DNA from: Hypomesus transpacificus
Taxonomy: Eukaryota; Chordata; Actinopteri; Osmeriformes; Osmeridae
Reading direction: 5' to 3'
NCBI RefSeq assembly: GCF_021917145.1
Contig: NC_061076.1
Location: 1,841,032-1,905,031 of the forward strand
DNA: 64,000 nucleotides
Made by a program: the position numbers and the translations under genes. How positions within the stretch are numbered: the stretch's first letter is position 1; each line of letters opens with the position of its first letter. Positions 1 to 23,609 of this stretch are shown one piece after another. Below the pieces are notes generated by a model, which ran no database searches, was not told where the DNA came from, and saw nothing but the letters and a program-made list of their open reading frames with translations.

Positions 1-985
1 AGACACTTTTTTGGCAAAACTCTGAACACATTCTCATTCATTAAACACATTTTGCACTGATGCACTTGTGCTGCAAAATGGTAAACACAAGTGGCAAACA
101 GTAAACACAACTACAACACAGTTGTCATATGTAAAACACAATGACTCAAAATTGTTCACACTTTTTTCTAATGATGGTTTGGAACAATGTCAGCTTTCAC
201 CTTGGTTTCCACAAGAATAGTTCAACATCAACCAGCATTTTTTACTGTAAATGTTTGCCTTCCACTATACAGCCCTTTTCTCAACCCAATTGAAGAGTTT
301 TTCTCTGTGTGGCAGGTCTTTGACCGAAACCCATATACCAGGGTAAATCTCCTACAGGCAATTGTGATGCTTACTGTGATATTTTTAAATCAAATGTACA
401 GTATTTGTATAGCCCTTTTTACAAGCAATGTCACAGAGGGATTCATGTTGATAGAACTGCCGCTCAGCCAACCTAAACCCTCAAGGAAGACAGAGAAAAC
501 TCCCAGAAAAACTCACTAGAGGAGAAAAAATTGAAGAAACCTTGGGAGGAGCAATTTAGTGAGAGATCCCCTCCTCCAGAGACGATTGTCGAAAGAGAGG
601 TGCAGAACACAGGAAAGTGTCAATGGGTGTTGAAACACCAAAATCAATTTTCTTTATTGCTACGTAAATGCATTTACTGTGTATACACATACAAAGTTGT
701 CTTTACATGTAACTACATGGCCTGGATACTGTGTTGTCAATTTTTTTGTGTTGTGCCTCATGTTTGCTCCATAGTGTTTATATATTGATTTGCTGTGTTT
801 ATGAACTGAAAGCATTGTTTGATTTTGAGCACAGGTCACATGGTTTAGGGGCGAGTGTTTGATTTTGCCAGAAGAGTCAGAGGTTTTGGAAATTAAGTTT
901 GAATATTTGTGTTTACAGTTTTGAGAACATGGTTGACAGTTTCAAGAAATGTGTTTTAGCAATCGTGAGATAACTGTAATAAGAT
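1..985 (+). mobile_element. Decayed Tc1/IS630-superfamily DNA transposon (DDE_3 transposase remnant)
   Basis: A short open stretch at about 200-360 encodes the peptide YSPFLNPIEEFF followed by a truncated VFDRNPYTRVNLLQ segment. This resembles the C-terminal catalytic region of DDE_3 transposases common in fish genomes. The core between EEFFS and VFDR is shortened and there is no full transposase frame, so the copy is dead. The flanks (1-180 and about 600-985) are rich in AAACACA/TGTGTTT words of opposite sense, as expected of the ends of such an element, but I cannot define exact termini because the left one may lie outside the window. A second repeat (395-600) interrupts it. Confidence 0.55.
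395..600 (+). repeat. Interspersed repeat with TTTGTATAGCCCTTTTTACA start (copy 1)
   Basis: The block TGTATAGCCCTTTTTACA, then GTCACAGAGGG, GATAGAACTGCC and CAACCTAAACCCTCAAGGA recurs at 50196-50325 in the same orientation. Two independent copies of the same ordered words show it is a dispersed family. The AT-rich start (TATTTGTATAGCCC) resembles retroposon 3' tails widespread in teleosts. No coding capacity is visible. Confidence 0.7.
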
Positions 986-1105
986 GGCTACCCGCAATGT
1001 TTGGCTCTATCTCGTTCTGATCAGTGATCTATACACTTTTGTAAAGCTCTCTTTTGGAAGTCGTTTGGATAAAAGCGTCTGCTAAATGCATACATGTAAA
1101 TATAA
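985..1105 (+). repeat. SINE/L2-tail repeat, second family (copy 1)
   Basis: The words TTTGTAAAGCTCTCTTTTGGAAGTCG and then GGATAAAAGCGTCTGCTAAATG close this copy. The same two blocks occur at 42715-42890 and 62870-62997, preceded by similar sequence (GCAATGTTTGG...GATCAGTGA). The tail is shared with the tRNA-derived SINE of this genome but the 5' body is different, so it is a distinct retroposon family using the same tail. Confidence 0.65.
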
Positions 1106-2856
1106 TGTAAATGAAAGATATTTAGTGCAACACTTCCCTCTGCTGTTTGCCTTGTGTATATGTATTAGTTTAGTGTTCCAGTAGGTGGCATGATTCTCTT
1201 GGATGTTACTTTTACATGTCAGAATCAGAACCTTAATTAGTTCTATAATTAAGACTGTCCTTACACAAACACAAATGAAACACATACACATTCACATGTG
1301 AAATGTTCACACGCATTCATATTACTGAAAACGTACATATGAAATGTTTTCACAAACACACGTGAAACACATTCACACACTCATATGTGAGTGAAAAATA
1401 AAAGTTTAGAAAAAAGGTTAGAAGAAAAGGTTTGCATCATTGATGTGTAGCTACTTGAAGAGGACTGTACTGTACTCTATTGAGCTCTAGGCTTCTTGTT
1501 CTCCTCCTCCTCCTCTCCTTCACGTGTGGAAAAAAAAAATGTTTTAAAAAGGTTGAAAAAAATCATATCAAAAATCTTTTTGGCAAAGAAAGTATTGAAG
1601 GATTGGAAAAAAAAAATGCTTATGAACTGCAGTTCTCTGCATACCAACCATATCTGTAGGTGATCTCTACCTGAGTTTGTGATTTTGTCTTCTCAGTGCT
1701 GGTCTGTTGGCCCCTATGGAACTTCCCTGGGGAATGGCTTATAAAAAAGGGCTATACAATAACATTTGATTTGACACACATAAAACATCCTAGGGATCTC
1801 CCTTTCCACACTGTTTTTACTGCATTTGTAAATATTATGATTGCTATGGAGAACTACATCCAAACATGTGGTAATCCCTAATTGTTTTAGGAAAAAGTTA
1901 ACAGAAAGTAGTTCGTCACAAAGAGAAAGAGAGAGAAGGGAGTTCCTTTTAACTACACCCACACCCTATTCCATGAAACCGGAGCGACCAAATGGAATCC
2001 CACACATGCCAATGAACTGATGTTTCCATAATATAATGTGGAGCAAGACAACAGCTGGAGTTTCCATGGTAGCGCTGAACTAGTGAAAAAAATACAGTTT
2101 GCTATGGATACATCCATTTTATTATCGTCTCCAAAATATAATAACAAATGGAAAAAAAGTTTTCAATATATTAATATATTTATTCAAAAGTAACCATACA
2201 ATGTTATTGCAAATACTGTAATGGCATTTATAGATGACAAATCAATCAAAGCTAGTTAAAATGTTTTCTTGAATTAACATTACTTTAATCATTCTAATAC
2301 ATGATTTCTCTAATCATTTTTTTAAATGTAGCCAAATCTTCATTTCTGTCACACACCCTCATGGTGTGTAATTAACAAAATATGTCAATCCTCATAATTA
2401 ATATGTCTCTGCTATACTGGACTCATGATGGATATTGCAATGCTCCCTATGAAGACAAGAAAGTGTCTTCAGTATTTACAATACTGTATAAAATAGCCTA
2501 CCTGAAGCATGTTGCATTACACAGCAAAGACACAATTATAGAGAATAGTGCTGTAGTCTTTAGTTTGTAAATGTCTATAAATGATAATACTTCTTTTGAG
2601 AGTAAAACAATCTCAGGTCCTATCGTATACAGTTGGAGGTCTGTTGTTAATCAGTCAAGATTAAGAGTCTTTTAAAGATGCTGTAAAGCAAATTCCATGA
2701 TTTCCTTCTCAGTACATTATATACTGTACATGTGAGATGAGTTGCTGAAAGCATGTACAATGCTCTAAAACTGAAAGGTGGAGTTAGACCGTTTAGGCGG
2801 GACAAAACCCAACCTATCTACGTCACAGCCACCTATCTACATCAGATCACAGACGG
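1106..2856. other. Intergenic, AT-rich, no gene recognised
   Basis: Short open frames only, none with recognisable protein content. The DNA is AT-rich with local alternating AT (about 2165-2185). A TTTATT at 2179-2184 reads AATAAA on the minus strand and could be a distal poly(A) signal for hsd3b7, but the 1 kb distance makes that a weak guess. I see no tRNA, repeat family or splice structure here. Confidence 0.5.
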
Positions 2857-3002
2857 TTTATATAAGCTGAATTCTGTTACTCAGCTGGTACGATGTAAAG
2901 ACAAAGTGATTAACACAAAACACTCAGAGAGTGCAGGTCAGTCTGTTTTGATATCTGCAATTGATTTAGCTAGCCATTGCTGTTGTTGCTAAATTCAATA
3001 AA
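2857..3002 (+). promoter_or_regulatory. TATA box plus AATAAA module, possibly a solo-LTR remnant
   Basis: TTTATATAAG at 2857-2866 is a strong TATA-like box on the plus strand. AATAAA lies 131 bp downstream at 2997-3002. A TATA box followed within about 150 bp by a poly(A) signal, with no gene, is the layout of an LTR U3-R unit. I cannot find terminal repeats, a target duplication or any internal region, so the origin is unproven. The element lies just beyond the 3' end of hsd3b7 and points toward it. Confidence 0.25.
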
Positions 3003-3170
3003 TTCAAGGGGGCGGAGCTTCAGCTCCTTCAGGCGACACGCCTCCCCAGTCACAAGCAGAGAAGACTGCTAATTTTCTCACGATTTCAAAGCCTAATTTA
3101 ACCAACTTTTTTTTTCGAATTTGGATGAGTAGTTACCAACACATTCTTCTGTGGTGTGATGAACTAATTT

Positions 3171-6100
3171 TCAGTTCTTCTTTACAGCAGCTTTAATGCA
3201 GTCTACAGGAAAGGTGTCGACCCATCTCTGAGTACGGTCCCGGCACTGGTCCCAGTTGTAGAGCGGCTGGTACTGGAAGTGACGCTGTGCCTTGTCTGAG
3301 CGCACAGTGAAGGACGTGCTTGCAACCGCCAACGTGTAACGGTTAAGCAGTGGCGTGTAGCTGTGCACAGGCTTTAGGACCCAGCGTAGCAGATCATTAA
3401 AGTATGCCACAAACCACAAAAGCAGCAAGGGAATACGGATCTGGCGGAAGTTGAATGCTGACAAGAACTGCATGTTGAAATCCTCATAGCTCTTGTACGG
3501 CGAGTCATCGTAGCAAAAATACACTTCTCCTGCAAGGCTGCGAGGGTGCTCTCGAAGGGCACGAGCCGCCAAAACATGCATCCAGGCCACATTTCCTAAA
3601 AGGAAACACCATCAATTATTGTTTAAAATGTACCTACATCAATAGCCTAAACTGTAAGGACTCTTGATCCAAATGTGACACCAGACTGACTAATTCACTT
3701 ATACTTGTTTCCTAAAGATTAATTCCAAAAGAGTTTGATGAAGAGTTGCTGCATGTATTTTCCATGGTTATTTTTTAGCTGTGACTGAAAGAGGTTGCCT
3801 GGGCTCACCTGCATAGACACGTCCGTGTTCTGTGTTTTGGGGAACTCCTCGAATCACCAAGCCCCCTGTTCGTACACTCATCATATAGAAGTCCTTCATT
3901 AGCTGATGCTGCTCTCCATAGATGCCTGTGGGCCGCAGGGAACATGTGTATAAACATGCCCCTCCTTTAAGCTAAGAAGGAAGAGGAGGAGGAAATTGGT
4001 TTGAAGAAAAAAAACCTCTGAATGCCAAACATGTTTTTGTGTATGCAATTTTGTCATCCGTCTTGTGACTAAACAGCTGAACGCATGTCTTATCAACACA
4101 AACATATCCAGGAGGCAACTAACTACACATCGTAACAGGAGGAGTCAGGTGGCTGAGTGGTTAGGGAAGCGGGCTAGGCGATTCCCGATCGTGCCAAATG
4201 ACGTTGTGTCTTTGGGCAAGGCACTTCACCCTACTTGCCTCGGGGAGAATGTCCCTGTACTTACTGTAAGTCGCTCTGGAGAAGTGCGTCGGCTAAATGA
4301 CTACATGTAAATGTAACATGAGATACGTTGTGTGATGTGATCATATGGAATGGATCACTCCTGAGTGTTTCTGTTTCATAACGCCACTGAGTGAGTAGTC
4401 AATAAAACAATTCGGATAAATGGCTGACTTCTGTATTGTGTATCTTGCCGATAAGCAAGGCACACATGAGTATCACCAGTACCTTTGTGCCATTTGCCTC
4501 AATAACCAGTTTTTCAGCCTTAGACTTGCTCCTGGGGTATGGCATCTCATGACACACATTATAGACCGTATCTTCATCGCCTCTGTAGAACAGAGAGGGA
4601 AAGAGAAAGAGTGGGAGGGAGAGAAAAAAAGAGAAGGATAAAGTGAAATGTAAGAAATGTTTGCAGCAACTCTGGAACAGCAAGTCACATGCATGTGTGG
4701 AACAGATGAACCAGACAACATGCAGAACACCAGCCGGTAGATGATTTGATTTCAGTAAAATATTTTTGAATATTTTGGCAAATCCAATCCAAGTACATCA
4801 AATTCCTTTCCTGCTAAAACTAACATTGTGAAAGAATGTAGCTGCAAAACCAACTGTACCTCCATAAAAACAGTTTTTAGCATATGTCAAGGAAACTCCA
4901 AATCAAAACAGCTCTCAACATGCCATAGTTTAGGTCAAGTTTAGGTCAGACAGAACCTCAATCCAAATAATTATATCATTAAGTTATCTGCAGCTTCCTT
5001 CACCTGTTTTTAACTAACACAGATATTTGTGGTAACACAACTTAATCTTCAATCATCAGCATTTAGATGAGCAAGACTCAAATATTCAGGAGATGTTTGT
5101 GCAATCATGCACAGCACTGACTCGTTCCTTTTATACAAACAGCAGTTAATACGGTAATGAACATTCTAATCCCAGTCAGTATGAACACGTAGAAGACATT
5201 ACATAATGTGTCAGGCACGCAAAAAATTGCAGTGGAGATTACGACAGATGTTTTTGTAGTTCCTCTCACCAGGGTAAAGGACGGGAGGGAACAACTAAAA
5301 CCATGTGTCCTAATATCTACAGCATGTGTACCTCAAACTCTGTCAACAATGCAGGGAATTCTGCACATCTCATACATATTCATGGTCTGACAAAGAGAGA
5401 AAGAGCCCAAGAAGATCAGACAGCAGAAGACAAAGAAGATGTAGCAGAGATTTACATGTCTGGCCGAGGGGGAAACTGATGATTAAAACTTTTAGTAAAT
5501 AATTTTACCTGACAAAGGGGTCCCCTTTGACATTTGGGCCGACCACTTCCATACTGCTAGTGTAGACGAGATGCTGAATGCTATTCTCTATACAAGCATT
5601 GATGACGTTCTCAGTTCCTGTTAAATCAAGATGGAAAAAGCAAATAGGGAGACGCAAAATGTTACAAATTTAACAGAGAAGCCTTTATGTGGATGATATT
5701 AATTAACAAGAGTTACAGTAGAGGAAGGCAAAGTACAAACAGAGATAAGGTTCAGAGGAAGTGTAAAATGTTGCAAACTAAACATCTGGGACTGTCTATA
5801 ATCATGAGATGAATAAATACCCTTTCTGCGTTAGCATTCACCCTGCATGACATTTTTCATATTTATCATTCGATGGACGAAGTCAAATGTAAATTTACAC
5901 AAAACAGAACAAATTATTAACACAGGAGGACTGCTGGTATCAGATTCCACACAGAAAAGTTTTGCCAATGAGATCGTTTTTAAACAGCAGATGTCTCACC
6001 AATGCAAGTCTTAACATTTCTGTCTTGCTTGCATCACCCTGCCTAAGACATTTCCATTTAGTCATTTAGCAGACAAGTTTATCCAGAGCAACTTACAGTG

Positions 6101-9035
6101 AGTACAGGGACATTCCCCCCGAGGCAAGTAGGGTGAAGTGTGTTTCCCAAGGACACGTCATTTTGCACGGCCGGGAATCAAACCGGCAACCTTTTGATTA
6201 ATAGCCCGATTCCCTAACCGCTCAGCCATCTGACCCCTAAGACCATCCAACCCATGTTTGATTCATGAAAACAACAGCAATTCTTTTACAGACGGCTTTG
6301 TAAAACAGTTCTTAAAGTTCTTATAGTTATTTGAGTGTGTAGGATCTAAACCTGTCATCTGTCACACAGGCACTAAATCCTCGTTATGAAATGTCCCAAA
6401 ATGGAGACAAGTTCCAAATACTTTTGAGACTAAACCACATTCACTGAACAACAAGGCGTAATGCATGTGTCCTCCAACTGGTAAATCGGACAACAAGCCT
6501 ACATTCTACATGCCAGGAAATGTTTTGGGAAATAAATGACAGGATTGAGTTGGCATCCACGAGTTACACCCTCACTTAAATCTTTCAAGGACATCCAACT
6601 CTTGGGAAAATTAATTTGTTTTCAGGAACAGTGCTTTGTTCAATTTGAAACTTACGGGCTGAATATTGTTTCTGTGGTCATGTATTTCCCGTAGAATCGT
6701 CAATCATAAGAATTTCCTCCCCTTCTTTTTCCTGCCCCACCCTATCCCATTCCATCTCCCTGTTTCCATACCTTTGACATTGACGGCCTCAATGACAGAC
6801 TCTGGAACTCTGTGCCATACGTCCACCAGGCTGGCTGTGTGGATGACCACCGTTGCTCCTTGCGACACCTCCACAACGCTGGAGTAATCTGTGATGTCCC
6901 CCTGGACCACCACCACCTTAACCCGCTCTGGAAACAGACCAGGGAGGGGGGAGAACGGGGATAAGGGAGAGAGAGACTATCGTTTTTACTGTGCCCCATC
7001 ATGCATGATAGTGTAACTATACATAAAGGAACTTAGTATGCTGTTTTATAGGCCGTGGCCTTCAGAGTTATCCAAATTATCCAGGGAGTCAGAGTGCGCA
7101 AACTGCTCTGAGATAACCACAAACATTATGTGGACCTTGGAACCTCTCAAGGACACTGGCTGGATCATTTGGCTCTGCATTGGCTCACGGTGACTTAGAT
7201 GAAAATAACACATTCCATAACCGAGGGTCTGTAATTACCCGGTCTGTAATTACATGTATTACACGAATTGAGGCTTTCTAGTTGTCTACTTAAATACAAC
7301 TACTGGGGTTGAATGAAAAACACGTAGGCCTAGTGATGAAGAAAGATAAAGTATTATCAATCTGGAGATCGGGAAGTTTACAAGGTGGACACGTTTGGGC
7401 TCTGGGTCGCCTCCTTCTGAGGTCTGTTCAGTCTAATCAACGGATACGATCAACTATTATTAAATGAAAAGCACATAAGGACACTAACTAGTACCCCCTG
7501 ACTAGTTCTACTGATTAACAAGTGGGCCTACAAAGGAAATTCAATTTATTCCGCACTAGTTAGTAGACCCAAAAAGCCCACATTCTTGAGATTCCATTTG
7601 AAGTGAAGGAATATTTGGACCATATTTCCACTGCTGGCTTGTTACACAACAGCTATATCAAAAAACGATCTGTGCTTGAATGCCCAAATATTAAACAGCC
7701 TGTTGCTACGTATAACCAAAGGGACACATAGGTTACATTATGTGTTATTTTTATTTCCTGATTTTACTTTTATGGATCTGCACACAACCATCTGTAACAG
7801 ATGTGAGAGGTGTGTGGAATGTTGGATATTGTCTGGTCTTCGGCCATGACCTCATGCTGCCTTAGGATGCATCTGCTTGACCCCGAATAAGCAACTTTTT
7901 TGGGGGGTAAGTAGGCTACTTCCCTTCAGTGACGTCCACAATGTCACGGATTCTCGGAATGTTACAGAATATCACATTTAAGCAAGAAGCCCCAAGCGGC
8001 TGTGTTTTGCGCTGATTTTAGAACAGGTAAGGGGAGTTGTTAGGCACGACGCGAAGTGCCTAACAACTCCCCTACCTGTTCTACAATCAGCGCAAAACTA
8101 GGCCTCTTGGGGTTTATTGCTTTTCTAAAACTGTTACTACAAATATTTGATATGGTTTCATGAATAAAAACAATTAGAATCAAAAGTTTCATAATAAACC
8201 GTCATTCTTCCGCCACTACAAAGTATAGTTCCTACATAAATCGTTGCAACGCAACAGCCAGATGGACACCTTTGGCGTCTTTTTTTATTTGAAATATTTG
8301 ATGTGCCGTAATATGGAATGTTAAAGAATGTTATGAGGACAACATGTAAGGTTATGCTGGGTTTTACAACGGCATGGAACGCGATAAAGCCAATCACAAT
8401 CAAGGATGGGAACAACCAGTTTTAGAATATGTCACATCTCACGTTCGAAAACCAGCATCGTATCTGTAGCCGATAGACAACCCCATTTGTTTTAATTCCA
8501 TTATTACAACTTTATTACCAGTAATTATAAGAATGTTACAATTTATGGAGCAAATAAGATATTTTAAACTTTGTACAACTGTATAACTGAATATTCTACC
8601 CATATTTTCAAATGGGTCGCCTACAATATGGAGGACAGACGGAGCTAGCTGAGAGCGTCTGTCGCGGGGTCCCTCACCCAGCGATAGCCTATGGGTTTGT
8701 TCAAGATAATAAACAAGATAAACAAGAGTAGGCTAACTTTCCAAGACCCTTCTTGTGGCTATCTACAGTACATCACAAACAAGTAACTTGTATCCTAGCC
8801 GATAGACCCTGCTGTAATTTTGCACCGGAAATTACTAGGCTATATGTGGTGCAGGAATCAAGAACAAATTACGCTTACCTGTGCTTTGATCTTGTAAACT
8901 TAAATCGATGTGTTTGTCGAACAACCTGATCTCCGTTATTGTATCCTCCTTCTCAAGTAGGACTTGTAACAGGTGTCGACCAAGAAAACCGCAACCTCCA
9001 GTAACTAAATATCTGATATCCTTCTGCTCAGACAT
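3171..9035 (-). CDS. hsd3b7: 3beta-hydroxy-delta5-C27-steroid dehydrogenase/isomerase (HSD3B7 type)
   Basis: Six coding exons on the minus strand: 9035-8879, 6927-6772, 5617-5509, 4582-4483, 3971-3809, 3595-3171. They sum to 1110 nt (369 aa), the length of human HSD3B7, and all phases close with GT-AG borders. The product is an extended short-chain dehydrogenase of the ER membrane that oxidises 7-hydroxylated sterols early in bile-acid synthesis (family knowledge). Visible features: NAD-binding TGGCGFLG at about residues 12-19, the YTSSMEVVG strand, catalytic Tyr156 and Lys160 in YPRSK, and a hydrophobic stretch ([12 protein letters not shown]) in the last exon. [17 protein letters not shown] and the sterol-gene neighbour setd1a favour HSD3B7 over gonadal HSD3B1/2. 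Intron 1 (1.95 kb) carries a 130-bp palindrome; two SINEs lie in other introns. The gene appears intact. Confidence 0.93.
4141..4318 (+). mobile_element. tRNA-derived SINE with L2-type tail (copy 1)
   Basis: GTCAGGTGGCTGAGTGGTTAG gives the A-box region and GATTCCCGATCGTGCC the end of the B-box region; about 25 nt between them are deleted relative to sister copies. Then comes GACGTTGTGTCTTTGGGCAAGG and the tail CTAAATGACTACATGTAAATG. It lies in an hsd3b7 intron, antisense to the gene. Confidence 0.85.
6050..6238 (-). mobile_element. tRNA-derived SINE with L2-type tail (copy 2)
   Basis: On the minus strand the copy reads tRNA-like head (GGCTGAGCGGTTAGGGAATCG), body and CTAAATGACTAAATG tail. 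The hairpin in the tail is eroded (TTGCTCTGGATAAACTTG). It lies in an hsd3b7 intron in the sense orientation. Confidence 0.85.
7981..8121. repeat. Long near-perfect inverted repeat (67/66-nt arms, 8-nt loop)
   Basis: Arm 1 is 7981-8047 and arm 2 is 8056-8121, separated by GACGCGAA. The inner 18 bp (GGGGAGTTGTTAGGCAC and partner) pair perfectly. Outward, GAACAGGTA, GCGCTGATT and CCCCAAG blocks pair with only a few mismatches and one bulge. There are no ORFs and no clear target-site duplication. It could be a fold-back MITE or an inverted duplication; transcribed within hsd3b7 intron 1 it would form a long hairpin RNA. Confidence 0.9.
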
Positions 9036-9468
9036 CGTGATTCTGTAAGGTAAGGTGTTCTTAGAATTATTACTTTTTACTTTGCAGAAGGTAGGTTGTA
9101 CTCTAGAAGAGAAGGAACGGTTGAACGGCTAGCGGACAACTGTTCAGGCAGCTGTGCTGGTAGTAATTAAAGACTAGCTAGAAACTCCCCCTCCTCACTT
9201 GTGATTGGATGGGGAAGCGTGCGTAGCCTTGGAAACACAACACCCAGTTTGTTACGGGATAGCCATTGAATAATAATAAATAAAAACATTACAGTTTTGG
9301 TATAAATTCATCAATTGCCTTGGTTGTGTAGTGTAGCCCTACTTTTGTTGTACTCTAGCTTTATCTTGTCAGTGGAGCTAACCTAGAATACTGTGCATTG
9401 CCCTGAACTGTATCAGAATACAGGCCTGCCTAAAAGACCTAACGGACGCTCACCTTTATCCCTTTTCC
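9036..9468. other. hsd3b7: hsd3b7 5' flank and promoter region
   Basis: This stretch lies immediately upstream of the hsd3b7 start codon (minus strand). No convincing TATA box or upstream coding exon is visible. The transcription start probably lies within the first few hundred bases, but nothing here fixes it. Confidence 0.4.
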
Positions 9469-9681
9469 ACCGACGATTCTGGGTTGACGTAATGACGTGG
9501 CTGTGTTGACATAACTTTCGCAAGTTAAACCAGCTCCAAACTAGCTTCCGGTTCACGTTGGTGGAAAAGGGGTAATTTGGGGCTAAATTGGAACCATTGT
9601 TTTCTGTCGGAATGCAAAGAACTGGTTCGATTAAGCACTGGCTCCGAACCAGCACAAAAAACGCGATGGTAGAAAAGGTTG
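9469..9681. mobile_element. MITE-like element with CCTTTTCCACCG ends
   Basis: The left end CCTTTTCCACCGACG (from 9471) is matched in inverted form by CGATGGTAGAAAAGG ending near 9678, with two mismatches. An inner copy of the motif, GGTGGAAAAGGGG, occurs at about 9560. The body contains GGTTCGATTAAGCACTGGC followed by CCGAACCAG. There is no coding sequence. The pattern fits a non-autonomous hAT-like MITE, but I could not verify an 8-bp target duplication. Confidence 0.5.
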
Positions 9682-11898
9682 ATTTCAGGTCGAAAACGAC
9701 AAACCCGGATTACCCGGAAGTACCTTTAATATGGTAAGCACTAGCCTTCACCTCTTCCAGTCCACTAGTTAGGCAATTTTGGAATGTATGCAAGTCGCTG
9801 TCGTTAGTGTTCGACCTGTGACCTCAAGATGAATTCGGAGGTGTACAAAACTATAGACAACACTACCGAAGGTTCTCAGCCAACAACACAATAAAAAGCC
9901 TGACCTTATTTAAAAAATATTTTAATGCACCATTAATAAAGGGTCCAACGCATTAATACAAGAGAAATATTGCAAATAATATTAAAATAATAAATCATCA
10001 AATGAAGGAAAAACAATAATAAAAAAAGTTACTGAAGGGAAAGTATGTACAGTTTTCCTCCTCTTGGGGAAAAGGAAATGAACAACTTATTTACAGATTG
10101 GAACCAGTGTGTTTCTACGAGAAACAAACACTACTACAATATATACATTAATTTCTTTGAACTTTTTTCTTTCCGTATTCCTGCCTTATAGTTAAGAGGG
10201 TTGGTTTGTACTGAAAGGCATGAGTTGCAAGAAGAATTATCTTACAGTTTCCTGTTGCGTCGGGAACAGAACACAACGTGACAAATAAAAAATCAAAGAT
10301 AATCCTTGGGATGTCCGAATGCTGGAGACCAAGAACAAGACACAGAGAAAAATGGCCACACTAACCGATCCATTGTTGATCCAGACGCCTGGCTACCAGC
10401 CACGCACACAGACACACACACACACTAAGGAAGCCGCCAGTAAGGGAAACAGTTAAGCTTATGAAGTTCATCATATAAAGTAGTTGATTGGATGGGCTGA
10501 GCTCAACATCACAAATTCCCGTGTTTCTTGTTGATTTGTCTTTAAATACAACGGCCGATAGATTTCTGAAATACTTTGGGGGAGGGGCGGGGGGGTGATA
10601 GGTAGACTAAAATGAGCCTAAAAATACAAACTACTTATTAAACCTGATCTATACAAATAAATAAGCCTTAAAAACATGCAGGATATACAGTGACAAACTG
10701 GATTAACTCACATGTATTGAATTCAGTGGTACAGGGGAGGCATGTTTCGAAAGTTGTTGGATATCCCATAAAAAAAAGTTGAAGGATAATCAAATGAACA
10801 GCCATTTTATAGAAAAAGTCTCGACCATGTATTTCCAATGAAGCACAAACATAATTTGCTGGTTGAACCAAGAACACAAGTGTACAGAGCACATTCATAC
10901 CATGGGGTTAAAAAAATAAACATGCACACTTTTTGTGACAAGGGGGCAGGTGAACTTTAGTTACCTTGGTCCTATAAAAACAGCCACTCTTTGCTGACCT
11001 ATCGGATAAAACAAGGCTCATTACAGAACATCAAGAGGGGAAGGAGAACGTAAAATAACTTCCAAACTGCGTGAGTTCTGAACACTAACACCCGGTGCTC
11101 ATGGTAGAACGTGACACCAAATAATTTGCCCAAATGTAGCATTGGTCTGAAAAACAAACGCTCAAAGGTCTTTGGCCTCTCATCCAATCAGAAGCTGGCG
11201 AGAGGGGGAGTCACATGACGGAGGACGCAGTAGGGGTTGGTGAATCACAAAGCCACTGATGACGGCGAGCACACTTCACTTTACTGTAAGATACTTACAG
11301 CTAACACAACTAAATAACAAGAACAACAATTATAATAATATATAATACTATAAAATGAAAAAGGTTAATGATATTCATTTTTGGAAATCTTGCATAACTG
11401 AAGTCCCGAATGGATCAGAGTGTGTTAACTAAAACTGCGCTTTGAACGAGCGCCTTAAAAACCCTGAATCTGTTTGTTATACTGTGCGTCTGTGTGCGGA
11501 TCTGTTTGGGCAGCTGGTTGACACCGGCAAAGTCGACACTATGCTATTGTTGGTAGGCTGCATTCTCTTGTGGGGAAGGCGGTTGGCATGGAAAAAAAGA
11601 AAAAGGTGTCTTGAATGAGTTTCTCTAACCCTACATCCTAGAACAAATACAAGCTCTCCATGCTGTCGAAAGCCTCACACAACGGACCCATCCAACTGCC
11701 AGGATATCGAATGGGTGAGAACAGTGCAAATGAGTTTGTGTCCGTTTTCCTACAATAAAGACAGGCGGCAGGATGACGTGGTGGTGATGAGTTGTCTGGA
11801 TTGATGTTTGGAAACCTTGGGTGGGGAGGGGGGGAGGGCTCAGTGGAAATGCTGCCATCCTATTGGTGCAAGAGTGCAAGTGATGAATGCTATCGCTT
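9682..11898 (-). other. setd1a: Probable setd1a 3'UTR (about 2 kb) and its 3' flank
   Basis: No exon or believable ORF is seen between the setd1a stop codon (11899) and the MITE. TTTAAT at 9921-9926 reads ATTAAA, a common variant poly(A) signal, on the minus strand, so the transcript may end near 9900. The region is AT-rich with short CA (10410-10425) and A-rich runs and has no recognised repeat family. Confidence 0.4.
9921..9926 (-). terminator. setd1a: Candidate poly(A) signal ATTAAA for setd1a
   Basis: The minus-strand hexamer ATTAAA lies about 2 kb beyond the stop codon. It is the most plausible signal I found; no perfect AATAAA was found between it and the stop codon. Confidence 0.3.

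Positions 11899-23609
<11,711 letters not shown>

Noticed and set aside
187..519. Functional transposase
   Set aside because: The frame covers only a fragment of the DDE_3 domain with internal loss and another repeat inserted.
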